Shown here piece by piece: positions 18,906-28,132 of a stretch of 64,000 nucleotides of DNA. Made by a program: the position numbers and the translations under genes. Origin of the DNA: JBKEAJ01 sp047975005 (GTDB lineage Bacteria; Bacteroidota; Bacteroidia; Bacteroidales; Prolixibacteraceae). The stretch lies in the NCBI GenBank assembly GCA_047975005.1, contig JBKECW010000094.1:1-64000 (forward strand), read 5' to 3'. The notes under the pieces are model-generated. The model had not been told where the DNA came from, searched no databases, and saw only the letters and a list, made by a program, of their open reading frames with translations. The first letter of the stretch is position 1; the number at the start of each line of letters is the position of its first letter.

Positions 18906-18936
18906 TTTGTTAATTGTGCAGGAAATTGTAAATTTG
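18906..18936 (+). promoter_or_regulatory. Promoter of the ABC efflux operon
   Basis: TTTG at 18906-18909, a 19-base spacer, and TAAATTTG at 18929-18936 match the Bacteroidetes consensus exactly. The first gene starts 23 bases further on, so the leader is very short. This is the only clear promoter before the six genes up to selD. Confidence 0.72.
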
Positions 18937-18959
18937 AAAACTAATTAAAAACAAAACTA

Positions 18960-20375
18960 ATGAGACGGAATCTCATCTATTTACTTGCTGGTGCTGTTAT
19001 CTTGGTGGTGGCATTATTTATATTCTTTGCCAAGGATAAAAAAGATATTGACAACCTAAGCTACACCGTAGAGCAAGGCTCTATGGATGTATTGGTATAT
19101 GCTTCAGGGCAACTGGAGTCCGAGAACTCTGAAAATATTACAGTCCCCAATGAGCTGGGAAACAGAAGTATCAGAATTTATGAGATTACTATTACCGACA
19201 TAGTTGAGGAGGGTACAGTTGTTGACTCCGGAGATTATGTGGCATTACTTAGTCATGATCAAGTGGACGAGAAACTGTCAGAAGCAGAGGATGACCTAAA
19301 AACAAAGATTGAGTCATTGGAGGATGCTCGCATGGACTCTAGTTTAAACATTGGCAATGCTCAAGATGCTATTGTTAATGCAGAGCTCAGTGTTACCGAG
19401 AACGAGATTGCTCTTTCAGAATCGGCGTATGAATCTCCTGCTGTGATAAAGAGAGCGGAGATGGATTTGGATAGGAGCAAACGAAGTTTACAGCAGACGA
19501 AACTTTCCTACGATTTGAAGTTGCGTCAAGAGTCTGCTGACATTAAGCGACGAGTCGTAGAGGTAGATAGAGCAAACAAGGTTGTGCAGGCACTTGTTGA
19601 ACTTAGAAATGCATTGAGAATTACAGCACCCAAGAATGGAATGGTGATATATGCGAAAGATCGTTTTGATGCAAAAATACAAGTTGGGTCTACCGTCAGC
19701 CCATGGATGCCGGTAATAGCGACTTTGCCTGACATGGACAACATGATATCACGCACCTATATAAATGAGATAGATATTTCTAAAATCAGTGTCGGGCAGA
19801 TGGTTGAAATTTCTGTCGACGCTTTTCCCGAAAAACAGCTTAAGGGGCGTGTCGTATCAGTTGCTAATATTGGACAACAAACATCTACTAGCGATGCTAA
19901 GGTGTTTGAAGTTATTGTAAAAGTTGCAGGTTCTGATTCTGATTTGAAACCGGCAATGACAACGGGCAACGTTATTAATGCCGGCAGAATAGAAAACTCC
20001 CTCTTAATTCCATTAGATGCAGTATACATGAATGACTCGCTTAAGTATGTTTACAAGAAAGGGAAAAACGGCGTATGTCATCAGGTAGTGACGTTGGGTT
20101 CGGAGAATGAGAACTTTGTCGCTATCAGTAACGGACTTGAGAAAGGGGATGTGATTTTGCTTGCCGAACCAGAAAGTAGTGAAGACTTGGCATGGGAGGG
20201 AATGGATATTTATGCGGAACAAAAACGACGGAAGCTAGACAAAGAAGTGGAAATGGAGAAGGAATTGAGAGCTCCGATTCCAGAGGGAGAGCAGAGAATG
20301 AGAAGACCTCGCAACGGAGGTGAGAATATGATGGGTAGACCCGGAGGAATGAGACCTCCTGGGGGAGGGCGCTAA
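18960..20375 (+). CDS. HlyD-type periplasmic adaptor 1 of ABC efflux pump
   Basis: 471 residues with one N-terminal transmembrane anchor (about 5-24). A lipoyl/barrel half domain comes next, then a coiled-coil hairpin rich in Glu, Ala and Leu (about 100-215, with ALSESAYESPAVIKRAE), the second half of the lipoyl domain (ITAPKNGMVIYAKD) and a beta-barrel/membrane-proximal domain (VANIGQQTSTSDAKVFEV). The last 45 residues are an unusual charged tail ending in a Gly/Pro/Arg-rich MRPPGGGR. It should link the inner-membrane permease to the TolC-like channel. A related adaptor is encoded in the same operon at 23280. Confidence 0.9.
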   Translation: MRRNLIYLLAGAVILVVALFIFFAKDKKDIDNLSYTVEQGSMDVLVYASGQLESENSENITVPNELGNRSIRIYEITITDIVEEGTVVDSGDYVALLSHDQVDEKLSEAEDDLKTKIESLEDARMDSSLNIGNAQDAIVNAELSVTENEIALSESAYESPAVIKRAEMDLDRSKRSLQQTKLSYDLKLRQESADIKRRVVEVDRANKVVQALVELRNALRITAPKNGMVIYAKDRFDAKIQVGSTVSPWMPVIATLPDMDNMISRTYINEIDISKISVGQMVEISVDAFPEKQLKGRVVSVANIGQQTSTSDAKVFEVIVKVAGSDSDLKPAMTTGNVINAGRIENSLLIPLDAVYMNDSLKYVYKKGKNGVCHQVVTLGSENENFVAISNGLEKGDVILLAEPESSEDLAWEGMDIYAEQKRRKLDKEVEMEKELRAPIPEGEQRMRRPRNGGENMMGRPGGMRPPGGGR

Positions 20376-20395
20376 AATAAAAAAAGCAAAACTGC

Positions 20396-21730
20396 ATGGG
20401 ACTTTCAAAATTTATACAGCGATATTGGCATGATGTGCATATCGCCATAGAAGCAATAATCGACAATAAAATTAAGTCGTTGTTGACAGCTCTGGGGATA
20501 GTATTCGGAGTGGCAGCGGTGATAAGTATGCTTGCAATTGGGAATGGAGCACAGCAAGAAATATTGGAGCAAATAAAATTAGTTGGCGTAAACAATATAA
20601 TTATAGAACCCCAAACTAGCTCAAAAGAGGCTACTAGCACAAGTAGCAGCACAGAGACAACAGACGAGAAAGTCGGTTTTTCAAGGGGCTTGACCTTACT
20701 AGACGCACAATCCATAAAAAATATAATCCCATCTGTAGAAGATGTGTGCCCTATTATATCTACGAATACTATAGCAATTAGCGAAGGACGAAGCGATAAA
20801 GTGAACCTAGAGGGGACAGAAAGCAACTATTTCTCAATGTTCAATATTGTAATAGAAAAAGGGGACAACTTTAGCCAACTGCAGTCGCTCTCTGGTATGC
20901 CAGTCTGTGTTATAGGGAAAAATATTGAAAGCCATTTCTTTAGTCAAGAGCCAGCCGTAGGCAATTACATAAAATGTGGACAAGAATGGTTGCGAATAAT
21001 AGGCGTAATCGAGAAGCGAAATCTCACAGGGTCAGCAGACGGCACAATGTCTATAAGCAATACCGACAATAAGATATTTATCCCTATTCAGACCATGCTT
21101 AGTCGCTTTGTTGATAGAAGTCTTGTGAGAGGTGATGATGTGATTTCTAACAACACAGACTCAGAGACGTCTTCGACAAATTATAATCAGCTTGACAAAT
21201 TGATAGTTAAGGTGGCCGATACGGAGCAACTTTCGGAGACAGCAAAAGTGGTGGGCAAAATGTTGTACCGCAGACACAACGAGCAAAATGATTACGAAAT
21301 TAGCATCCCCGAATTGCTATTGAAGCAGGAGCAACGGACTAAAAATATTTTTAACATTGTATTAGGGGCAATAGCTGGAATATCCTTGCTTGTAGGAGGA
21401 ATCGGTATCATGAATATCATGTTGGCATCAGTCTTAGAGCGTATTAGAGAAATAGGAACACGCCAGGCAATAGGTGCGTCTAGAAAGGATATTGTCGTCC
21501 AGTTTCTAGCGGAGTCTACGCTTATAAGTTTGTCAGGCGGAGTCTTGGGAATAATCTTGGGAATCCTTTTGGCAAGAGGTATAAGCTCTTTTGCCGATAT
21601 AAAAACTATAATAACATTCTCGTCAATACTTATCGCCTTTGGAGTGTCGGTAGTGACAGGGGTGATGTTTGGTTATCTGCCGGCAAAACAAGCCGCACAA
21701 AAAGACCCTGTAGAGTCGTTAAGGAATTAG
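20396..21730 (+). CDS. MacB-like ABC transporter permease without an ATPase domain
   Basis: 444 residues. A first transmembrane helix near 28-48 (LLTALGIVFGVAAVISML) is followed by a large periplasmic MacB_PCD domain (about 50-310) and three C-terminal helices of the FtsX domain (GISLLVGGIGIMNIMLASVLERIREIG, then two more). It ends with the typical PAKQAAQKDPVESLRN. In MacB itself the ATPase is fused to the N-terminus; here the ATPase is a separate gene at 24594. Such transporters move substrates from the periplasm outward by mechanotransmission. The substrate is not known. Confidence 0.92.
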   Translation: MGLSKFIQRYWHDVHIAIEAIIDNKIKSLLTALGIVFGVAAVISMLAIGNGAQQEILEQIKLVGVNNIIIEPQTSSKEATSTSSSTETTDEKVGFSRGLTLLDAQSIKNIIPSVEDVCPIISTNTIAISEGRSDKVNLEGTESNYFSMFNIVIEKGDNFSQLQSLSGMPVCVIGKNIESHFFSQEPAVGNYIKCGQEWLRIIGVIEKRNLTGSADGTMSISNTDNKIFIPIQTMLSRFVDRSLVRGDDVISNNTDSETSSTNYNQLDKLIVKVADTEQLSETAKVVGKMLYRRHNEQNDYEISIPELLLKQEQRTKNIFNIVLGAIAGISLLVGGIGIMNIMLASVLERIREIGTRQAIGASRKDIVVQFLAESTLISLSGGVLGIILGILLARGISSFADIKTIITFSSILIAFGVSVVTGVMFGYLPAKQAAQKDPVESLRN

Positions 21731-21779
21731 AAACAAGATGGAATAAGAGTGTCCAAAAATGATAATTAAATTAAAAAAC

Positions 21780-23267
21780 ATGAGATATCTACTACTTATA
21801 CTAATGCTTTTTTGGGGCTTCGGACAAACGGTTAAATCTCAAGATAACACCGCCGTAGAGCTGACGCTCAAACAGGTGATAGACATGGCAGGCAAACAAT
21901 CGCTAGACGCATTTATAAATAAAAATATGTATCTGCGGAATTATTGGGAATATAGGTTCTTTAAAGCTGATAGAATGCCACTTCTGTCTCTAAGTGCAAC
22001 CCCAATAAATTATTATAATTCAGTGTCTAAGCAGTATAATTTTGAGGACAACGAAGATTATTATGTACGTAGAAATTATTTCACCTCGGAAGTTGGACTT
22101 GAGTTATCACAAAAGGTGCCCTTCACAGGAGGGGAGATTTTTATGTCCTCCGAGCTGACAATGTTGCAAAACATAGAAGATAAAAACTCATCCTCTTTTT
22201 CGTCAACCCCCGCAGTTATCGGATATCGACAAAATATAACAGGTTACAACTCGATGAGGTGGGAGTCGAAACTTTCCCCGATGGAGTTTGAGAAGGCAAA
22301 AAAAGATTATATTCAGTCTAGAGAAGAGTTGGCACAAACATCAGTTAGCAAATTCTTTCAACTTGTCAGTGCTCAAATTGGTGTCTCGATAGCTGAAAAT
22401 AATTATAACAATGCCGATACTCTTTATCAAATAGGACAAGGCAGATTTAAGGCAGGAACAATAACCCGAGACGAGTTGCTGAGTCTCCAGTTGTCGGCAA
22501 TGAATGCAGAGCTGTCAGTTACGCAGGCAAATCAATCGATGGTTAGAGCCAATGCTGAACTAGCATCTTTTTTGTCTATGAATGAAAATACCCAAATAAC
22601 ATGCCATGTGCCAGAGGATATGCCAATACCATTTATAAATGTGTCTAACGCAGTCGAACTTGCCATGCAAAATAACCCCGACATCCTAGATCAAGAAATA
22701 CGGCTCTTGCAGGCAGACATGAATGTCCGATCTGCTAAAAGCAACAACGGACTATCTGCTAATGTATTCGTGCAATATGGTCTTGACAATACGGCTCCAG
22801 AGTTCGAGAATGTGTATAAAAATCCGTCTCAGAGCCAGCGCGCATCAATAGGCTTAAGTATGCCAATATTAGACTGGGGACGTAGAAAAGGAAGCGTCCA
22901 AATAGCAGAGGCGCAAAAAGAAGAGACCGTGAACCGTATAAAACAAGAGGTCATAGATTTTCGCCAGAATATATCTATGAATGTAATGGAATTTAATATT
23001 CAGTCTACGCAAGTGAATAATGCCGCCAAAGCCGATACTATAGCAAATCTTGGGTATGATGTTACCATCCAGCGTTTTAAAATTGGGAAGCTCGAAGTTA
23101 CTAATCTCAATATTGCACAAAACAACCTGTCTGAGGCGCGTAGAGCGTATTATTCGGCACTGCAAAAATATTGGAATTATTACTACTTGATAAGAAAACT
23201 AACGCTATACGATTTTGAAAATAAGAAGACATTGTCTGAGGACTTTGAGAAACTGATAAATCAATAA
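21780..23267 (+). CDS. TolC-family outer-membrane efflux channel
   Basis: 495 residues from the ATG at 21780, which follows an A-rich leader and begins a clean signal peptide (MRYLLLILMLFWGFGQTVKSQ); an earlier in-frame ATG lies at 21759. Two OEP repeats rich in alpha-helix are seen, with the repeat hallmark GQGRFKAGTITRDELLSLQLSAMNAEL near 235 and GYDVTIQRFKIGKLEVTNLNIAQNNLSEAR near 430. It should form the trimeric channel and tunnel that completes the tripartite pump with the neighbouring adaptors and permease. Confidence 0.9.
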   Translation: MRYLLLILMLFWGFGQTVKSQDNTAVELTLKQVIDMAGKQSLDAFINKNMYLRNYWEYRFFKADRMPLLSLSATPINYYNSVSKQYNFEDNEDYYVRRNYFTSEVGLELSQKVPFTGGEIFMSSELTMLQNIEDKNSSSFSSTPAVIGYRQNITGYNSMRWESKLSPMEFEKAKKDYIQSREELAQTSVSKFFQLVSAQIGVSIAENNYNNADTLYQIGQGRFKAGTITRDELLSLQLSAMNAELSVTQANQSMVRANAELASFLSMNENTQITCHVPEDMPIPFINVSNAVELAMQNNPDILDQEIRLLQADMNVRSAKSNNGLSANVFVQYGLDNTAPEFENVYKNPSQSQRASIGLSMPILDWGRRKGSVQIAEAQKEETVNRIKQEVIDFRQNISMNVMEFNIQSTQVNNAAKADTIANLGYDVTIQRFKIGKLEVTNLNIAQNNLSEARRAYYSALQKYWNYYYLIRKLTLYDFENKKTLSEDFEKLINQ

Positions 23268-23279
23268 ACTCGTAAGAAA

Positions 23280-24521
23280 ATGAAAAAACACCAATGGATA
23301 ATAATAATTGCAATAGTAATATTGGGTGTTGCCGTTCTTGCTCTCCTTATGTCTCGCTCATCTGCTAGTTCTGTATATACAGTCAAAGTAAAGCCTTTCT
23401 TCGTTACCAAAGTACTTCCCGGAGAGATTCAAAGTATACAGTCAAAATTTATAAATATCCCAGATGGTATATTGAGTCACGAGTATCGCATACGGAATAT
23501 AAAGATAACAGACCTGATTGACGAAGGGTCAATCGTAAAAGAAGGCGACTATATAGGAATGCTCGACCCATCATCATTGCAAGAAAACATGAGTAGCAAT
23601 TCCGACAGACTTGATTCGGAGCTAGCAAGTTTAGCAAAGGCAAAAGTAGACAGCTCTCTTGCTCTAAGCAATGGACGTCAAAGCCTAAAGGAGCTTAGAT
23701 ATGATGTGCAATATGCAAAATTGGACAAAGAGCAGTCTATCTACGAAAGTCCTGCTTATCAACGAAAAATGGATGTTGCTTACGAGTCTGCACTCAGAAA
23801 TTATAGCACCGAAGAGCGAAACTTCCAGAAGGAGGAATTGAGGCAAAGAACTAATTGTAGGCGTATAGAAAATGAAGTTGAAACTTATCAGAAGCGAGAA
23901 ACGTTTTACAAGGAAGCGATGCAGAAAGTAAGAATAACATCCCCGGCAGATGGAATGCTGATGTATGTTCGCACTGCTAGTGGAAATAAAGTGAAAGTAG
24001 GTGATGAAATCTCAATGTGGGATCCACGCATCGCAACACTTCCTGATGTTACAAAACTAGTGTCAGAGGTCTATCTTGAAGAGGTCTATATATCTCAGAT
24101 AGCCATTGGCGATAGTGTAAATGTAACAATTAGCGCCTTGGATAATAGAAAAGTTAAAGGAAGCATTAAATCAATTGCAAATATAGGGCAACAGCTTACA
24201 GGATCGGCAACTAAGGTTTTTAAAGTTGGAGTATCTGTAAAACAAGAAGGAAACTCCTCCGAGATAAAACCGTATATGACAACACAGAATGAGTTTGTAT
24301 TGTTTTCTAAGGATTCCGCAACAACAATCCCAATAGGCGGTTTGTTTTACGAGGATGGCGTTAATTTTGTTTATGTGAAATCTGGCGACGGCATCAAAAA
24401 GCAGAAAGTGCTTGCAGGCTATTCAAATGAAGCAGATATATACATAAAAAGCGGATTACAGGCTGGCGATAAAATACTGTTGTACGAGCCTGAAAATCAA
24501 GATGCAATCTCTTTTAGGTGA
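23280..24521 (+). CDS. HlyD-type periplasmic adaptor 2 of ABC efflux pump
   Basis: 413 residues with an N-terminal membrane anchor (about 6-26). It is a clear paralogue of adaptor 1. The two share ESPAxxxK in the hairpin, the second lipoyl half ITSPADGMLMYV, DEISMWDPRIATLPD against STVSPWMPVIATLPD, SIANIGQQLTGSATKVFKVGV, and a PYMTTQN motif. It lacks the charged C-terminal tail. It starts 12 bases after the TolC-like gene. Two different adaptors in one operon suggest a mixed adaptor ring or two alternative assemblies. Confidence 0.9.
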   Translation: MKKHQWIIIIAIVILGVAVLALLMSRSSASSVYTVKVKPFFVTKVLPGEIQSIQSKFINIPDGILSHEYRIRNIKITDLIDEGSIVKEGDYIGMLDPSSLQENMSSNSDRLDSELASLAKAKVDSSLALSNGRQSLKELRYDVQYAKLDKEQSIYESPAYQRKMDVAYESALRNYSTEERNFQKEELRQRTNCRRIENEVETYQKRETFYKEAMQKVRITSPADGMLMYVRTASGNKVKVGDEISMWDPRIATLPDVTKLVSEVYLEEVYISQIAIGDSVNVTISALDNRKVKGSIKSIANIGQQLTGSATKVFKVGVSVKQEGNSSEIKPYMTTQNEFVLFSKDSATTIPIGGLFYEDGVNFVYVKSGDGIKKQKVLAGYSNEADIYIKSGLQAGDKILLYEPENQDAISFR

Positions 24522-24593
24522 TATTGAAAAAGCGGTTTCAGGAACTAGGACAATATATTGAGCCTATTGAAAAAGCCTTTAAATTATAAGTAA

Positions 24594-25292
24594 ATGAAAA
24601 TCATAGAATTACAAGATATAGTCAAGACGTACCATATTGGTACACAGACCGTACAGGCTCTAAATTCTGTTTCCTTAAGCATAAACAAAGGAGAGTATGT
24701 ATCTATAATGGGATCATCTGGGTCTGGAAAGTCTACAATGATGAATATTATCGGGGGCTTAGACTCCCCTAGCTCTGGAACATATATACTAAATAATAAG
24801 CGTGTTAGTGAAATGGATGACGAGGAGCTGGCAAGTATCAGAAACAACGAAATCGGCTTTGTGTTTCAAACATTCAACCTGCTGCCTCGTAGTACGTCAT
24901 TGGCAAACGTTATATTGCCACTGATTTATGCGGGTGTTCCAAAACATGAACGCACCGAGCGGGCAAAAAAAATGTTGACAAATGTAGGACTTGCCGATAG
25001 GATGGACCATAAACCAAACGAACTATCAGGAGGGCAACGCCAGCGTGTTGCTGTTGCTCGTGCATTGATTAATAATCCGGCTATCTTGCTTGCTGACGAA
25101 CCAACAGGAAACCTCGACTCGCGAATATCCGAGGAAATTATGCGATTATTTGCAGAAATACACAAACGTGGGAATACTATCGTAATGGTAACTCACGAAG
25201 AGGATATTGCTCAGCACTCTCATCGCATTATCAGACTGAGAGATGGACAAATAGAATCAGATGAAATAAACGAAAATCCAATTTATGGATAA
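24594..25292 (+). CDS. ABC transporter ATPase (MacB/LolD type)
   Basis: 232 residues. Walker A is GSSGSGKSTM (about 40-49), the Q loop is in GFVFQTFNLLP, the signature is LSGGQRQRVAVARAL, Walker B is ILLADEPTGNLD, and the switch His is in MVTHEED. This is the pattern of MacB/LolD/FtsE ATPases. It powers the permease at 20396, from which it is separated by the channel and second adaptor genes. It starts 72 bases after the second adaptor. Confidence 0.94.
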   Translation: MKIIELQDIVKTYHIGTQTVQALNSVSLSINKGEYVSIMGSSGSGKSTMMNIIGGLDSPSSGTYILNNKRVSEMDDEELASIRNNEIGFVFQTFNLLPRSTSLANVILPLIYAGVPKHERTERAKKMLTNVGLADRMDHKPNELSGGQRQRVAVARALINNPAILLADEPTGNLDSRISEEIMRLFAEIHKRGNTIVMVTHEEDIAQHSHRIIRLRDGQIESDEINENPIYG

Positions 25293-25324
25293 TTTCTACT
25301 TGTTTGTAGAAAAATTCTTTGGCA

Positions 25325-26356
25325 ATGAACGATATAAAATTAACACAATACAGTCATGGTGCAGGTTGTGGATGTAAAATATCTCCTGCTGTGCTAAGTA
25401 CTATCATAGAAAATCGAAATGCTGTCCACTTAGATTCTAAGCTGCTCGTTGGTAATGAGTCAAGAGACGACGCTGCCGTATACGACTTAGGAAACGGAGA
25501 AGCCCTTATTAGCACTACTGACTTCTTTATGCCTATTGTTGACGATGCTTTTACATTTGGGCAAATAGCCGCCGCAAATGCTATCAGCGATGTATATGCA
25601 ATGGGTGGGAAACCGATACTTGCTATTGCTATACTAGGATGGCCCGTAGATAAAATACACCCAGAAGTGGCAAACAGTGTAATAGAAGGAGGACGGGATG
25701 TTTGTAGGAAAGCGGGAATTGCTCTTGCGGGAGGACACAGTATCGATAGTCCCGAACCTATATTTGGACTTGCCGTGAATGGTCTAGTCAATGTTGCGAA
25801 TCTAAAAAAAAATAATACAGCCAAAGCAGATAGTTCTTTGTATCTGACTAAAGCGCTTGGGGTTGGTGTGCTCAGTACTGCTCAAAAAAGAGGAGTAATT
25901 GTTGGCGAGGACGAAAAGAACATGATAGGCAACATGATACAACTTAATAGTATTGGAGGAGAACTAGGCAAGCTCCCGTGCGTAAATGCTATGACAGATG
26001 TAACAGGCTTTAGTCTAATAGGACATCTGTCCGAAATGTGCGAGGGAAGTGGTGTGAGTGCAGAAATTGATAGTAGTGCAATACCCATATTGCCTAATGT
26101 TTGCGAGTATATATCGCAAGGGTGTATACCCGGAGGATGCAAAAGAAACATGCATACATACAGCAAATTCGTAACTATATCAAACCCCGATTTTACAAAC
26201 CTTCTCTATGACCCACAAACAAGTGGAGGACTGCTTGTATCAGTAGACAAGGGAAGTGAACAAGAAGTTGAGAAACTCCTAAAAGAAAATAATCTCTATG
26301 CATCTAGAATAGGACGACTTACAGAAAGAACCGAGCATAGTATAAGAGTCTTGTAA
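25325..26356 (+). CDS. selD: Selenide, water dikinase (selenophosphate synthetase)
   Basis: 343 residues from the ATG at 25325; a TTG two codons earlier is less likely. The N-terminus YSHGAGCGCKISP contains the catalytic Cys15 (Cys17 in E. coli) and Lys18, so this is the Cys form and not a selenoprotein itself. The AIR synthase-like fold follows, with the metal-binding DDAAVYD, STTDFFMPIVDD and GGHSIDSPEP, and YDPQTSGGLL at the end. It makes selenophosphate from selenide and ATP, needed for selenocysteine or for 2-selenouridine in tRNA. selA, selB, tRNA-Sec and selU are not in the window. It begins 32 bases after the ATPase gene, so it may be read from the efflux operon. Confidence 0.95.
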   Translation: MNDIKLTQYSHGAGCGCKISPAVLSTIIENRNAVHLDSKLLVGNESRDDAAVYDLGNGEALISTTDFFMPIVDDAFTFGQIAAANAISDVYAMGGKPILAIAILGWPVDKIHPEVANSVIEGGRDVCRKAGIALAGGHSIDSPEPIFGLAVNGLVNVANLKKNNTAKADSSLYLTKALGVGVLSTAQKRGVIVGEDEKNMIGNMIQLNSIGGELGKLPCVNAMTDVTGFSLIGHLSEMCEGSGVSAEIDSSAIPILPNVCEYISQGCIPGGCKRNMHTYSKFVTISNPDFTNLLYDPQTSGGLLVSVDKGSEQEVEKLLKENNLYASRIGRLTERTEHSIRVL

Positions 26357-26386
26357 CACAAAACCACACATGCTCAATTCGTTTCT

Positions 26387-26436
26387 GTCCATAATGCCGG
26401 GAGCTAGGGACACGGTGCTTAAGATTAAGACTTGCA
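26387..26436. repeat. Diverged intergenic repeat, copy 2 (TCTGYCCATAATG type)
   Basis: Shares TCTGTCCATAATG and GGGACACGG with 15251-15300 at similar spacing. It lies shortly after the selD stop. Similarity is limited to about 40 bases. Confidence 0.35.
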
Positions 26437-26509
26437 TAATGCAGATACCCGATTTATAGCCGTGCCAATATATTGTCCCCTCAATTATTCAGAGCTCAAC
26501 AAAATAAAT

Positions 26510-26517
26510 TATCTTTG
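26510..26517 (+). promoter_or_regulatory. -7 element of the tatC-lptB promoter
   Basis: TATCTTTG matches TAnnTTTG and lies 20 bases before the tatC start. No good -33 TTG is found at the expected distance. Confidence 0.45.
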
Positions 26518-26537
26518 CCTAAAAGAAAAAATGAAGC

Positions 26538-27407
26538 ATGCTCTGGAAAAAATTACAAAGAGATAAAGCAAGAATAGGTAATGCCAACGACGGAGAAGAC
26601 GGAGACATGACTTTCTTGGAACATATAGAAGTCCTGAGATGGCATGTTGTACGGTCTGCAATAGCTGTCGTTGTAGGAGCCATAGTCGCTTTTATTCTTA
26701 GAGATGTATTGTTCTCTAAGGTGATTTTTGCCCCATCATCGCCTGATTTTATCACAAATCGAATGTTTGGCTATTTGGCAGAGGTTACGGGCAACGAATA
26801 CCTGCGAATAAACACCGAGCAGGTTAAGTTTAACAGTCTTGCCATGTCAGGTCAGTTTATGACACACGTGACGGTCTCGCTGATAGCTGGATTTGTTGTA
26901 GCCTTGCCTTATGTGGTTTATGAGGTTTGGCGATTTCTAAAGCCGGCATTACACGAAAATGAACTGAAATACGCATCTAGTGCGGTATTCTTTACATCGA
27001 TACTGTTTTTCATGGGAGTACTTTTTGCGTACTTCGTTATTCTTCCGTTATCAATAGATTTTCTGGTAAGCTATACTTTAAGTGAAGAAATGGTAAAAAA
27101 TACCATAGATATAAAATCGTATATATCAACAATGACAACCTTGTGTGTTGCAGGAGGAGTATCATTTCTACTGCCGATTTTTGTGTATTTTTTTACGAAA
27201 GTCGGACTAGTTACTCCAACTTTTTTAAGGAAATACAGACGACACGCAATAGTGGTGCTGTTGATTGTGTCAGCAATAATTACTCCCCCCGACTTGTGGA
27301 GTCAGCTATTGGTGTGCATACCATTGATGATACTCTACGAAATAAGTATTTTTATATCTAAAGGAATAGTGAGAAAACAAGAATTAAACGCAGATGAGCA
27401 AGCTTAG
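26538..27407 (+). CDS. tatC: Twin-arginine translocase subunit TatC
   Basis: 289 residues with six predicted transmembrane helices. The N-terminal cytoplasmic Glu-containing motif is present as MTFLEHIEVLRWHVVRSA (about 15-32). The first periplasmic loop is longer than in E. coli, which is usual in Bacteroidetes. VYEVWRFLKPAL and the FxxPP-like IITPPDLWSQ stretch are typical. TatC is the receptor for twin-arginine signal peptides in the export of folded proteins. tatA/tatB are not in the window. The gene overlaps lptB by 14 bases. Confidence 0.95.
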   Translation: MLWKKLQRDKARIGNANDGEDGDMTFLEHIEVLRWHVVRSAIAVVVGAIVAFILRDVLFSKVIFAPSSPDFITNRMFGYLAEVTGNEYLRINTEQVKFNSLAMSGQFMTHVTVSLIAGFVVALPYVVYEVWRFLKPALHENELKYASSAVFFTSILFFMGVLFAYFVILPLSIDFLVSYTLSEEMVKNTIDIKSYISTMTTLCVAGGVSFLLPIFVYFFTKVGLVTPTFLRKYRRHAIVVLLIVSAIITPPDLWSQLLVCIPLMILYEISIFISKGIVRKQELNADEQA

Positions 27408-28116
27408 AGCAGAGAATATTTATAAGCAGTACGGCAAACGAATGGTCGTGAAAGACGTGTCGTTTGAGGTAAATCAAGGCGAAATTGTCGGATTGTTAGG
27501 TCCTAACGGAGCAGGAAAAACTACTTCGTTCTACATGGTAGTCGGCTTGGTAGCTCCTTTGTCCGGAAAGATATATATGGACGACAACGATATAACCAAA
27601 CTTCCAGTGTATAAGCGCGCTAAAATAGGTGTCGGTTATCTGGCACAGGAAGCATCGGTGTTTAGACGCATGAGCGTGGAAGATAATATCTCTGCCGTTT
27701 TAGAGATGACCTCATTTACCAAAGAATATCAGCGTCATAAGCTGGAGACCTTATTGCAAGAGTTCTCGCTGACCCATATCCGCAAAAGTATGGGAATACA
27801 ACTGTCGGGAGGAGAACGACGACGCACCGAAATTGCTAGAGCTCTGGCGATAGAACCGAAATTTATTCTCCTCGACGAACCATTTGCAGGAGTTGACCCC
27901 ATTGCAGTAGAGGATATTCAAGATATTGTTTCAAATCTGAAAGATAAAAACATCGGGATACTAATCACCGACCATAGCGTAAAGGCGACACTGTCAATCA
28001 CCGATAGAGCGTATCTGCTGTTTGAAGGACAAGTGTTGAAAGCAGGAACTGCTCACGATCTTGCTAGTGACGAGCAGGTGAGGAAGGTTTACCTTGGACG
28101 AAACTTTGAACTATAA
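27394..28116 (+). CDS. lptB: LPS export ABC transporter ATPase LptB
   Basis: 240 residues. Walker A is GPNGAGKTT (about 36-44), the signature LSGGERRR, Walker B FILLDEPFAGVDP, and the switch region LITDHSV. The GERRR form of the signature and the C-terminal GTAHDLASDEQVRKVYLG stretch are hallmarks of LptB. With LptF and LptG it drives lipopolysaccharide from the inner membrane toward the surface. The start overlaps the end of tatC, so translation is probably coupled. Confidence 0.94.
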   Translation: MSKLRAENIYKQYGKRMVVKDVSFEVNQGEIVGLLGPNGAGKTTSFYMVVGLVAPLSGKIYMDDNDITKLPVYKRAKIGVGYLAQEASVFRRMSVEDNISAVLEMTSFTKEYQRHKLETLLQEFSLTHIRKSMGIQLSGGERRRTEIARALAIEPKFILLDEPFAGVDPIAVEDIQDIVSNLKDKNIGILITDHSVKATLSITDRAYLLFEGQVLKAGTAHDLASDEQVRKVYLGRNFEL

Positions 28117-28132
28117 GCAGATTTGTAGAAAA

